From Erginobacter sp964587835 (GTDB lineage Bacteria > Auribacterota > Erginobacteria > Erginobacterales > Erginobacteraceae): a stretch of DNA of 64,000 nt. This document shows, one piece after another, positions 34,462-42,165 of the stretch. The notes under the pieces were generated by a model. It had not been told where the DNA came from, searched no databases, and was given only the letters and a program-made list of their open reading frames with translations. How positions within the stretch are numbered: the stretch's first letter is position 1; each line of letters begins with the position of its first letter. The stretch lies in the NCBI GenBank assembly GCA_964587835.1, contig CAZPMN010000004.1, forward strand, positions 1 through 64,000, read 5' to 3'. Position numbers and translations under genes: made by a program.

Positions 34462-35046
34462 ATGGAATATCCCGAAGACCTGGAACTGGTCCGTCGCTGT
34501 CAGAATGGGGATGTAGATTCGTTCCGGGGGCTGGTCGAGAAATACCAGGAGCGGCTCTATCTCCTGGTCTACGGAATAGTCCTCAACCGGGAAGAGGCCC
34601 GGGATTTAGTCCAGGAAGCATTCCTGAAAGCTTATCGATCCCTGGGAAATTTCCGTGGGGAGTCGGGGTTTTACACCTGGCTCTACCGGATAGCCTTCAA
34701 CTTGGCCCTGGACGAGAAGAGGAAGCGGGCCGGCCGGGAAACGATGGAGTACGACGACTCCCGTAAAATCGACCCGGCTGCCGCCCCGGCCGGAATGCCT
34801 CCCCGCCCGGACCGCGCTCTCCTGGGCCGAGAGCTGCAGGAGGCGTTGCACCGCGGCCTGAAGGAGCTTTCTCCGGTGCAGCGGGCAGCTATTGTTTTTC
34901 GGGAGTGGGAGGGGATGAGTTACGAGGAGATATCCCGCCAGATGCGCTGTTCCCGGGGCACGGTGATGTCCCGCCTGCATTACGCCCGGGAGAAGCTGCG
35001 GGAGGGCCTGCGTCCTTACCTGAGAGGCGCGGAATCAGGGGAATGA
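34462..35046 (+). CDS. ECF-type RNA polymerase sigma factor
   Basis: The product (194 residues) has region 2 (LVYGIVLNREEARDLVQEAF and FYTWLYRIAFNLALDEKRKR) and region 4 (LSPVQRAAIVFREWEGMSYE and CSRGTVMSRLHYAREKL), with no region 1 or 3, as in RpoE-like ECF sigma factors. ECF factors redirect transcription, often in response to envelope stress. The next gene encodes its probable anti-sigma factor and overlaps by 4 bp (ATGA), which supports a sigma/anti-sigma pair. A preceding GTG codon is less likely as the start. Confidence 0.93.
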   Translation: MEYPEDLELVRRCQNGDVDSFRGLVEKYQERLYLLVYGIVLNREEARDLVQEAFLKAYRSLGNFRGESGFYTWLYRIAFNLALDEKRKRAGRETMEYDDSRKIDPAAAPAGMPPRPDRALLGRELQEALHRGLKELSPVQRAAIVFREWEGMSYEEISRQMRCSRGTVMSRLHYAREKLREGLRPYLRGAESGE

Positions 35047-35534
35047 CGAGAATGAGCAGACCGAACCCGATTTGTCGGAAGATGGAGAAACTTCTCGGCG
35101 CCTATTGCGACGAGGAGCTCTCTCCGTCCGCGGCCGGGAAGTGCGAGCGGCACTTGCGTTCTTGTTCCCGCTGCCGGCAGCTGGTCCGGGATTACCGGAT
35201 GCTGAGTCATGACCTGGACCGGTTCGGCCGGCAGGTGGGGGAGGGGGGAGATTGCTCGCTCTGGCCGGCGATCCGGGCCGGTCTCCTGGAAGAGAGGGAT
35301 GCTCAAAGATCCCCCGGATCAGGAAAGGTATTCGCCCGGATCCTCCGTCCGACCTGGGTCGGTTTGGCCCTGAGCGCGGCGGCCGGCCTGATCCTGTTCT
35401 TCTCCGGGGTCTTCAGCACCGAGAGGCTTCCGGCCAATTACTGCCGAATTGAATCGATCTCCACCCCCGAACACAACTTGTTGATCCACCGCGGCCAGAG
35501 CGACGGGCTGACCATCATCTGGCTGACCGAGTGA
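35043..35534 (+). CDS. Zinc-finger anti-sigma factor with one membrane helix
   Basis: The 163-residue product starts with an anti-sigma zinc-finger (zf-HC2) domain: CRKMEKLLGAYCDEELS then HLRSCSRCRQL, giving the HxxxCxxC pattern. A single membrane helix (about 104-120, LALSAAAGLILFFSG) would place about 40 residues outside. Such proteins hold the sigma factor at the membrane until a signal releases it. It overlaps both the sigma gene upstream and the GTG region of the next gene. An internal ATG at 35052 is an alternative start. Confidence 0.88.
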   Translation: MTRMSRPNPICRKMEKLLGAYCDEELSPSAAGKCERHLRSCSRCRQLVRDYRMLSHDLDRFGRQVGEGGDCSLWPAIRAGLLEERDAQRSPGSGKVFARILRPTWVGLALSAAAGLILFFSGVFSTERLPANYCRIESISTPEHNLLIHRGQSDGLTIIWLTE

Positions 35535-35542
35535 GGAAAATC

Positions 35543-35986
35543 ATGAAATCGACTTCCGGCTTGATCCTCTTGCTTCTGGCGGCATTGCTCACCCCGGTCC
35601 CGAGTTCGGGTGAGACAATGGAGGTAACCATCGATGTCCTCGAGCCGACCGACCGGCCCGGCGAACTTCCCCCGGGGCTGAGATACCTGGAGGAGACGAT
35701 GAGCCGATCGCCGCTGAAATACCAGAACTATCTCAACCTGGCCACGGCCTTCCGGCAGATCCCTTTGGGCTGGGAAGAAACGATCCGGTTCCATCTCCGG
35801 CAGGATCTGAAATTAGTAATTATTCCTAATAAGCTGGAAGCCAGCCTGGTCCGGTTCCACCTCCGGCTTTGGTCCGATGGCCGGTTAATCCTCGACTCCG
35901 AATTGTCCCTGGCCCGGCGGGGGACGGTGATGATCGGCGCTCCCGGAACCCCCAACCTGATCATAGCCGTCTCTGAAGGGTTTTGA
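35543..35986 (+). CDS. Small exported protein in the sigma operon
   Basis: The product has 147 residues: a signal peptide (about 1-24, ending SSGET) and a domain of about 120 residues with mixed beta strands (VRFHLRLWSDGRLILDSEL). I do not recognise the family. The ATG at 35543 has GAGGAAAA upstream; a GTG at 35531 overlapping the previous stop is possible. Its place in a sigma/anti-sigma operon suggests a periplasmic sensor partner or a target of the response, which is inference. It is the last + strand gene before the polarity switch. Confidence 0.75.
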   Translation: MKSTSGLILLLLAALLTPVPSSGETMEVTIDVLEPTDRPGELPPGLRYLEETMSRSPLKYQNYLNLATAFRQIPLGWEETIRFHLRQDLKLVIIPNKLEASLVRFHLRLWSDGRLILDSELSLARRGTVMIGAPGTPNLIIAVSEGF

Positions 35987-36036
35987 TCATCATAACTGGA
36001 AATATCTCCCATCCGGACCGAAAGATCCGCACATCT

Positions 36037-36056
36037 TATCCCCAGGTTATCCACAC
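36037..36056 (+). other. Two adjacent DnaA boxes
   Basis: TTATCCCCA (36037-36045) is one mismatch from the consensus, and TTATCCACA (36048-36056) is a perfect match. They share orientation and are 2 bp apart. No dnaA, dnaN or AT-rich unwinding element is nearby, so this looks like a DnaA binding or regulation site rather than an origin. Confidence 0.6.
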
Positions 36057-36133
36057 GGGCATAATTCCAGGTCATATTGCCCTCTGCCGCAAACAGTAAC
36101 GCCACTGGACCCCTTATCTGCCCCGTATGCCTA

Positions 36134-36161
36134 AGTTTACATAAGGAACCTTATCATAACC
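36134..36161 (-). other. dif: Candidate dif site (XerC/XerD recombination site)
   Basis: Read on the - strand, the 28 bp divide as 11 + 6 + 11. The XerD-side arm TTATGTAAACT is identical to that of B. subtilis dif as I recall it and matches 9 of 11 with E. coli. The XerC-side arm GGTTATGATAA matches E. coli at 7 of 11, including the closing ATAA. The centre is GGTTCC. The inner parts are palindromic (ATAAGG/CCTTAT), as in known dif sites. It lies exactly where convergent gene polarity predicts the terminus. Confidence 0.7.
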
Positions 36162-36304
36162 AGTGTCAGATTAGGAAATATGGAAAATTCCGGGCTTCTG
36201 GGTTTGCTGGAAACTGCGGGCGTTCAGACTGGATTGAGACTGGGGGTACTTGCCGGCGGTGGCCAGGCTGAAGACGTATTGCGGGGAGCAAAAAATAGGT
36301 TGCG

Positions 36305-36385
36305 CGTCATTGCGAGGAGCGCAGCGACGAAGCAATCTCAACTTGCTGACCAGGAAGAGATTGCTTCGCTGCGCTCGCAATGACG
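36305..36385. repeat. 81-bp inverted repeat (MITE/REP-like)
   Basis: Arms of about 29-35 bp (beginning CGTCATTGCGAGGAGCGCAG at 36305 and closing with its complement at 36357-36385) flank a loop of about 17 bp. The right arm is slightly shorter because of an indel. This wording is a familiar dispersed palindromic repeat in many bacterial genomes. There is no transposase. Confidence 0.7.
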
Positions 36386-36418
36386 TCGTTCGGAAATACA
36401 AACAATATGCTGGCCTGA

Positions 36419-36637
36419 TTAATAACTCTTAGCATTCCTCCGGTCCAGCCACTCCTGGATCAGGATGGCCTTCCCCGGTTTGGGGAGTGCGCGCCGCCGG
36501 AGCCAGCGGTAGACCGTGTCCCGGGAGACTCCCGCCGCCCGCGCCAGGCCGGCCATATTGGCGTCAAAACCGCGGTGTCGTTCCCAGTAGGCGATCAGCC
36601 GCTCGGTGATTGAGAGGGATTGAGAGGAATCGTCCAT
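36419..36637 (-). CDS. 72-residue helix-turn-helix protein
   Basis: The product is a short helical protein with a clear helix-turn-helix (MAGLARAAGVSRDTVYRWLR, about 28-47), followed by a basic tail. It has a LERLIAYW-like N-terminal helix for possible dimer contacts. Its ATG overlaps the stop of the histidine kinase-like gene by one base (TAATG), so the two are translated together. No receiver domain is present. A DNA-binding output linked to the kinase-like protein is inference. Confidence 0.75.
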   Translation of the reverse strand: MDDSSQSLSITERLIAYWERHRGFDANMAGLARAAGVSRDTVYRWLRRRALPKPGKAILIQEWLDRRNAKSY

Positions 36638-38664
36638 TATGATCGGCTGGTTTCCGGGGCCGTGGGAAGGGTGAAGGTTATGGTCGTCCCCTGCCCCGGA
36701 CGGCTAAAGACCGTGATCGTCCCCCCGTGTTCCTCCACGATCTTCCTGGCCAGGGTCAGTCCCAGGCCCATACCGCTCCGATGGCCTCCTTCGGGTGGCT
36801 CTCCCTGCCAGAATTTATCGAAGATTTTCGCCTGGGCCTCGCTGGGGATTCCCGGCCCCCGGTCGATTACCTGGAATTCAACCAGTGACCGGTTCCGGCC
36901 CCGCCGGGCCCGCAGACGGATAATTCCCCCCTCGGGACTGAACTTGACCGCGTTATCGAGCAGGCTGACTAAAACCTGGGTGGCACTGTCCTCGTCGGCG
37001 CGGATCAAGGGCAGGTCCTCGGGAACGTCCACCTCGATCCGGATCTTTCTCTCCCCGGCTGCGGACTCCATCAACCGGGCGCCTTGACGGAGGAGATTGG
37101 GAACCGACACTTCGGAGAGTTTGAGTTCTCTCTCCTGGTGCTGGGCGGCGAAGAAGAGCATCTTTTCGATCAGAGCGGTCAACCGCTCCAGGCTCTTGAC
37201 CGAAACTTCCAGCCCCTCCCGCTGCAGGTCGGAGAGTTTGCCCAGTTTCTCCTCCAGCATTAGATGGAGATATCCGGTCATCGAGACCAAGGGCGTTCTC
37301 AGCTCCTTGCTGATGGAGGTAATGAATTCCGCTTTCAGGTTATCGAGTCCCTTTAACTTCTGATGGGCGTCCCGCAGACTGGCCAGACTCTCCCTCAGGT
37401 CGGAGAGGAGGTAGATCCCCTCGACCGCCCGGGCCAGTTCGTCGGCCAGGCTCTGGCAGATGAACTGGACCTCCCGATCCCGGCTGGAACGGTCCCGGAA
37501 ACCGGCATAGAGCACGCCCAGAGCTCGGCCCTTGACCAGGAGTGGCATTGCTATCGACGAAGAGATGTCCCGTTCTTTCAGATAGAGGCTGAACCCGTCG
37601 CGGGCCGCGATTAAATTAGAGGGGACTTCCCGGAAAGCCGCTTCCTTGCGTGTCACCACCTCGGCCACCGGTGTCTCCGGCAGGGTGAAGAGGGTGCCCC
37701 GGGCTTCCTCGGGGGCGGGTTCGGGGATGAGGCGATGATAGACGAACTGATCCCGGGGGTGGTCCTTCCCGCCCCGGCCCACCAGGGCGATCCCCAGTTC
37801 GTACCAGGGCCAGAGCGGGGCGTGGAGGAGCTCCTTTCGCGTCTCCCGGATGGCCTGGTCGAGGTTACGGATTGCGTTAAGGTTGTGGGAGACCCGGCCC
37901 AGGAAGGCGAGGGTCAGGATCTTCCGGTGGAGGTTGTCCCTCATCCGTTCAATGCTTCCGGCGAGCCGCCCCACCTCGTCCTTCCCGGTAACGTTTAGAG
38001 GCCGGTCGAGAATCCCCTCCCCCATCTCCCGGGTCTTCTCCGTCAGTCGCGTCAGCGGGCGGGTGACGGAGTGGATCAGGGCCCAGGTCAGGAGCAGGAA
38101 GATCACTGTAATCGTTGCGGTGAAGTAAATCTGGAGGCGGATCAGCCGATTCTCGATAAGCGCGATACCCTCCCGGGAGATCCCCAGATAGATCCGGCCG
38201 ATTTTTCCCACCGGGTCGTCCAGCACGATATCCTGTTCCTGGTGATGGACCCTCTCGGGTGGATAGGGTGGCTGGCCGTCGAACATTCTCTGCAATTGTC
38301 CGGAGGTGAGGCCGGTCTGGGTCACCTCGTCCCGGGGGCCGACGATGGCGGCGTAGCGGACATTATCCTGTCCGGCGGCGAAGTTGACGTACTGTTCCAG
38401 GAGCCGGTTGTCAACGTCGAAGAACCCCTGGTAAGCCGCGCTGATCGCCACAATCTGGCCCATCGTTTGGGCCATCTCTCCGGCACCCGCGCTCAGGGCT
38501 CCACGCAGGTGGCGGATGGAGATCCAGGTGGTGATGATCGAGACGCAGAGGATCACGCTGAGCACCAGCAGGCCCAGTCGGGCGCCGAGATTGAGCTTGA
38601 TCCGGTCGGTTTCCGACCGGACCGGGAAAAGCAGAGCGGGGGTCGATTTGCCTGAGGTTGCCAT
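36637..38664 (-). CDS. Sensor kinase-like protein lacking the phosphoacceptor histidine
   Basis: The 675-residue protein has membrane helix 1 (about 28-48), an outer sensor region, helix 2 (about 175-197), a HAMP domain (about 198-250), a GAF-like domain (about 265-420), a dimerisation helix region and an ATPase domain. The ATPase boxes are intact: N box LLDNAVKFSPEG, G1 DRGPGIP and G2 GMGLGLTLARKI. The H-box reads SISKELRTPLVSM, with Lys453 (codon AAG) where the phosphoaccepting His should be. It cannot autophosphorylate in the normal way, so it may act as a pseudokinase or regulator. It is coupled to the HTH gene at 36419 and follows lepB. Confidence 0.9.
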   Translation of the reverse strand: MATSGKSTPALLFPVRSETDRIKLNLGARLGLLVLSVILCVSIITTWISIRHLRGALSAGAGEMAQTMGQIVAISAAYQGFFDVDNRLLEQYVNFAAGQDNVRYAAIVGPRDEVTQTGLTSGQLQRMFDGQPPYPPERVHHQEQDIVLDDPVGKIGRIYLGISREGIALIENRLIRLQIYFTATITVIFLLLTWALIHSVTRPLTRLTEKTREMGEGILDRPLNVTGKDEVGRLAGSIERMRDNLHRKILTLAFLGRVSHNLNAIRNLDQAIRETRKELLHAPLWPWYELGIALVGRGGKDHPRDQFVYHRLIPEPAPEEARGTLFTLPETPVAEVVTRKEAAFREVPSNLIAARDGFSLYLKERDISSSIAMPLLVKGRALGVLYAGFRDRSSRDREVQFICQSLADELARAVEGIYLLSDLRESLASLRDAHQKLKGLDNLKAEFITSISKELRTPLVSMTGYLHLMLEEKLGKLSDLQREGLEVSVKSLERLTALIEKMLFFAAQHQERELKLSEVSVPNLLRQGARLMESAAGERKIRIEVDVPEDLPLIRADEDSATQVLVSLLDNAVKFSPEGGIIRLRARRGRNRSLVEFQVIDRGPGIPSEAQAKIFDKFWQGEPPEGGHRSGMGLGLTLARKIVEEHGGTITVFSRPGQGTTITFTLPTAPETSRS

Positions 38665-38667
38665 AAC

Positions 38668-39738
38668 CTATCTGACCGGACCCCAGCGGCGGGGAGGCCA
38701 ATACTTGAAAAAAACATTGCCCTGCAGGAACTTTTCCGGGACGAATCCCCAGTAACGGCTGTCCCGGCTGTTGGTGCTGTTATCTCCCAGCACGTAATAG
38801 TAGTCCTGCTCCAGGGTATAACTGGTTCGGGGGCGGCCGTCGATATAGACGACCCCGTCCCGAATCTCCAGTTCCTTTCCGTCGTGGAGAACCAGGTTTT
38901 CCCAGGCCCTGCGGTTCCTGGGGTCGAGGGAGATCTCCATTCCCCGGGCCGGGACGGTGAACCTCTGTCCGGTCATCCCCCAGAGCGGCCCCCCCTCCGG
39001 TGAAAAGTCGACGTTGCGATAATAAACCTTCTCCATCTCCGGGGTGGAGACCACTTGTCCGTCGGCCCAGATCTTTCCCGCGCGGATCTCGATCGTCTCC
39101 CCCGGCAGCCCCACCAGCCGCTTGACGTAGTCGATGGCTACGTCTTCCGGGTAATGAAAGACCACGATATCCCCCCTCCGGGGTTGGTGCAGTGCGGGCA
39201 GCTGAAGGTAAGGGAGCAGGATCGAGGTGAAGGGGATCCGGTCGGGTGTTTTGGCCCCGTAGATGAATTTATTGACCAGGATCTTGTCTCCAATATGTTC
39301 CAGTTTCAGCCGGCTTCCGTCGTAAGGGCAGGTCTTCTGGTCGTATCTTCCCTCCCGGCCGCAGGAAGGACAGACTTTCTTTACCCCGAGCAGGGTCGGG
39401 GTCATCGAACCGGTGGGAATCTTGAAGGGTTCAACGACGGCGGTCCGGATCAGGAAGACCATTACCAGGGCGAAGATAATCGACTCGGCCCACTCCCGGA
39501 AAACTCCCTTCCGCAGCCGGGCCAGATCCCCCTGCAGGATTTCGGAGAGTTTCTTCAGGCGGGCTCGTCTTTGCCGGATATCCCCCTTCCGGCGGACCTC
39601 TCTCAGGCTGACCTCGGCCTTGCGCAGTTTTTCAGCGGCCTCGGCGGAGAGCTTTTTCTTCCTATGCCGCCTGATCCAGCGGGCGGCTTTTAGGGCCTTG
39701 CGGATTTCCCGGTTCAGTTTTCTCTCTTCTCGGCTCAT
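38668..39738 (-). CDS. lepB: Signal peptidase I with a Cys-rich insertion
   Basis: The enzyme removes signal peptides at the outer face of the inner membrane. The 356-residue protein has a basic, probably coiled-coil N-terminal region (1-80), one membrane helix (about 84-101), the catalytic Ser in IPTGSMTPTL (Ser111) and the catalytic Lys in YVKRLVGLPGE. The box GDNSTNSRDSRYWG is intact. Between boxes B and C is a zinc-ribbon-like insertion (CPSCG then CPYDG, Cys123, 126 and 137), which is uncommon. It overlaps the ruvX stop by 4 bp (ATGA). Confidence 0.93.
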   Translation of the reverse strand: MSREERKLNREIRKALKAARWIRRHRKKKLSAEAAEKLRKAEVSLREVRRKGDIRQRRARLKKLSEILQGDLARLRKGVFREWAESIIFALVMVFLIRTAVVEPFKIPTGSMTPTLLGVKKVCPSCGREGRYDQKTCPYDGSRLKLEHIGDKILVNKFIYGAKTPDRIPFTSILLPYLQLPALHQPRRGDIVVFHYPEDVAIDYVKRLVGLPGETIEIRAGKIWADGQVVSTPEMEKVYYRNVDFSPEGGPLWGMTGQRFTVPARGMEISLDPRNRRAWENLVLHDGKELEIRDGVVYIDGRPRTSYTLEQDYYYVLGDNSTNSRDSRYWGFVPEKFLQGNVFFKYWPPRRWGPVR

Positions 39739-40166
39739 CGATTTCCCGCTTCCGAATCCAGGTAATTCTGCAGGATCAGCTGGGCGGCCAGCCGGTCGGA
39801 TTCCACCTTCCGCCGTGCCCGGCTCAGGTCACCCTCCAGCATCGCCTGCTCGGCGATTTTCGAAGTCAGGCGTTCATCCCGGAAGATTACCGGCAGCTCC
39901 AGGACAGCCTCCAGGCGCCTGCCCAGCCTTCGAGCCCGGCGGGTCCCCTCCCCTTCCGATCCGTCCATCCGCAGGGGAAGGCCGATCACTATCCGGGTCA
40001 CCTCCAACTGCCGGGCCGTCTCGGCGATTTGGCGGATCGCTTCTCCGGTTGAATGTACCTCGATCGTCTTCAGGCCCTGGGCGGTAATCCCCAGCGGGTC
40101 GCTGACCGCCAGTCCGATCCGCTTTTCCCCGGTATCAATACCGAGTATTCTCGTTATTCCGTTCAA
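39735..40166 (-). CDS. ruvX: YqgF/RuvX-family putative Holliday junction resolvase or rRNA-processing nuclease
   Basis: The 143-residue product has the RNase H-like fold signature: ILGIDTGEKRIGLAVSDPLG at the N-terminus with the first catalytic Asp, VIGLPLRMDGSEG in the middle and the ERLTS motif near the C-terminus. YqgF proteins process 16S rRNA in E. coli and were also proposed as resolvases; the two roles are not separable from sequence. It sits between manC and lepB in one operon. Confidence 0.92.
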   Translation of the reverse strand: MNGITRILGIDTGEKRIGLAVSDPLGITAQGLKTIEVHSTGEAIRQIAETARQLEVTRIVIGLPLRMDGSEGEGTRRARRLGRRLEAVLELPVIFRDERLTSKIAEQAMLEGDLSRARRKVESDRLAAQLILQNYLDSEAGNR

Positions 40167-40176
40167 GGCCAGTAAC

Positions 40177-41250
40177 TTAGAGATATTTTCTTTGTCGGGG
40201 ATTCCGGCGGATCCGCTCCACCAGTTTCTTTACATCTTGGGCCTGCTGCCGGGGACAGACCAGGACCGCGTCGTCGGTCGCTACCACCACCAGATCGGAG
40301 ACCCCGACCAGTCCGATCAGGGGCCCCGTGCTGACCCCGAGGCAGTTGAAACTTTCGTGAACGCTCAGCTCCCCCCTTCCCCGGTTTCCGTGACCGTCCG
40401 GAGAGAGATACTTGGTCAGGGCGGCCCAGGAACCTACATCGTCCCAGGCAAAGTCGGCGGCGGTGACCAGGACCTCCCGGTGCTTCTCCATAATTCCGTA
40501 ATCGATGGAGACCGCGGGAAGTCCGGGGTAGACCCGGCGCAGGAAAGCCTCCCTTTGTCCGGCCGGGAGATTCCGAAGGGGTCTTAGTTTCCGGGCGACC
40601 TGGGGGAGGTGTTCCTCCAGGGCCCGGTCGATGGCCGGGAAGGACCAGACAAAGATTCCGCTGTTCCAGGTATAGAGCGGGCTCTGGATCAGTCGGCCGG
40701 CCCGGCGCGCGTCCGGCTTCTCGATGAAACGATCCACCCGGTGGAATTCACTTCCGCTGAAGCTGCCGACCTTCTTTCCCCGTCTGATGTATCCGTAACC
40801 GGTGGCGGGAAAGGTCGGAGTGATGCCGATGGTGACCAGGGCACCGGTTTCGTCCGCGGCGGCCGCCGCCGCCCGAAGCAGTTTCTGGAATTCCCGCTTC
40901 GGGGAGATGACGTGGTCGGCGGGCAGAATGACCATCACCGCCTCCGGATCCTCCCGGGCGATGGCGTAAGCGGCGAGGGCGACGCAGGGGGCGGTATTTT
41001 TCCCCATCGGTTCCTTTAAGATGTGGTTTTTCGGGATCTGGGGCAGCAGGCCGCGGATGGCTCCAGCCTGGTCGGAGGTGGTGACTACCCAGGTCCGTGA
41101 CTCGTCGACCAGCGGCCGGAGACGGGCTGCGGTCTGTTCGATCATCGACTTGCGCCCGACGATCTGCAAAAGTTGCTTGGGGGTCGCCTGCCGGCTGAGC
41201 GGCCAGAACCGCTCTCCGCTACCCCCGGCCATGATAACTCCGTGAATCAT
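40177..41250 (-). CDS. manC: Mannose-1-phosphate guanylyltransferase
   Basis: The enzyme makes GDP-mannose from mannose-1-phosphate and GTP, for surface glycans. The 357-residue product carries the nucleotidyltransferase motif VIMAGGSGERFWPLSR followed by TPKQL, then FIEKPDARRA and an NSGIFVWS segment. It ends after the catalytic domain and lacks the isomerase domain of bifunctional ManC/AlgA proteins. The ATG at 41250 is preferred, since a longer in-frame upstream extension has no family match. It could supply the glycosylation cluster at 52-64 kb. Confidence 0.92.
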   Translation of the reverse strand: MIHGVIMAGGSGERFWPLSRQATPKQLLQIVGRKSMIEQTAARLRPLVDESRTWVVTTSDQAGAIRGLLPQIPKNHILKEPMGKNTAPCVALAAYAIAREDPEAVMVILPADHVISPKREFQKLLRAAAAAADETGALVTIGITPTFPATGYGYIRRGKKVGSFSGSEFHRVDRFIEKPDARRAGRLIQSPLYTWNSGIFVWSFPAIDRALEEHLPQVARKLRPLRNLPAGQREAFLRRVYPGLPAVSIDYGIMEKHREVLVTAADFAWDDVGSWAALTKYLSPDGHGNRGRGELSVHESFNCLGVSTGPLIGLVGVSDLVVVATDDAVLVCPRQQAQDVKKLVERIRRNPRQRKYL

Positions 41251-41333
41251 AACTGGTCTTCCCCGGTTCGGTTGAAAAGGGCTGACCTTATCGGAAATTG
41301 CGGGAGGGCGCCAGTAAATCTTTTCCTGGTCTC

Positions 41334-42059
41334 TCATCTCCCGGGGCGGGGAGATGGGATATCTTCCGCCGGTCCACCGAGAGATACGATTAGTTTTTCC
41401 AGCTCTCCGATCATAGTCAGCGGCTCCATCAGGATGGCGTCTTCGGAGAAATGGATGACCGTCCAGCCTCGTTTTCTCAGCCAGCGGTCCCGCAAGCGGT
41501 CCTGCTGCTTCCGGGACGGTTGCTGGTGCCAGCGGCTATGATCGCACTCCAGGGCGATCCTGCCCTTCTGGCAGAAGATGGCGAAGTCGAGTCGGAACCG
41601 GCATCTTCGGCCTTCCCTGACCGCGAACTGGAAGCGGGCCGGTATCCCGGCGGCGTCAAGGGCCCTCCGGGCGATCTCTTCCAGGGGAGGGATGGCGAAG
41701 AGTTGGCCGATCTCCCGTGCCCGTAGGAGCCGGGAGAGGGTGGTGTAGGCGAAAGCCAGCCGGCGACGGAGCCGGTTCTGGACCGGCGGAGAGAGCTTTT
41801 TCCGCTCACCGAGTTCAAGTTTCCAATACCATTCCCCCGCTCGCAGATGATCCGGCTCCCCGGGCAGGAGGCTGGCCCGCCGCCGTCTGGTGACCTTGGC
41901 GATCGGAGCGTACCAGCTGATTCGACCGCCTTCCCTCCCGCAGCGCTGGGTGGCGTAGAGAGCCAGATATTCCGCCCGCCGCCGCAGGCGGATCCGGGCG
42001 GGAATCCGGTACCAACCGTCCCTCACCGCCCTCTCCAGATCGTCTTTCCTCCTGACCAC
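41334..42059 (-). CDS. DUF559/VSR-type endonuclease-like protein
   Basis: The 241-residue product has an N-terminal region beginning VRRKDDLERAVRDGWYRIP that includes YLALYATQRCG and WYWKLELGE, features I recall from uncharacterised proteins of similar length. Its C-terminus is a DUF559 domain, with FRLDFAIF, IALECDHSRWH and RDRWLRKRGW. The D and E-x-D residues fit a PD-(D/E)XK fold. The start is set at a GTG (42059), because a longer frame would overlap the ABC substrate-binding gene. No methylase is present, so it is not an evident restriction pair. Function unknown. Confidence 0.7.
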   Translation of the reverse strand: MVRRKDDLERAVRDGWYRIPARIRLRRRAEYLALYATQRCGREGGRISWYAPIAKVTRRRRASLLPGEPDHLRAGEWYWKLELGERKKLSPPVQNRLRRRLAFAYTTLSRLLRAREIGQLFAIPPLEEIARRALDAAGIPARFQFAVREGRRCRFRLDFAIFCQKGRIALECDHSRWHQQPSRKQQDRLRDRWLRKRGWTVIHFSEDAILMEPLTMIGELEKLIVSLGGPAEDIPSPRPGR

Positions 42060-42165
42060 CCCGATCAGGACGGTTCCCTGCTCTGTCTTGTCTGGGGAAG
42101 GAAATAAGCTTCCGGCCCTCCGGGCCGCCACAGGCGGCCGGGAGCCGCGTCCCCGACGGAAACGG

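Larger units (their letters stand above)
35987..36418. other. 432-bp non-coding region at the gene-polarity switch
   Basis: All genes to the left for nearly 30 kb except two are +, and every gene to the right is -. The region holds two adjacent DnaA boxes, a dif-like site and an 81-bp inverted repeat, listed separately. Short open frames across it have no family features or ribosome-binding sites. Confidence 0.8.

Noticed and set aside
36000..36200. Chromosomal origin (oriC)
   Set aside because: Two DnaA boxes only, no dnaA or dnaN, and converging genes; a dif-like site fits better.
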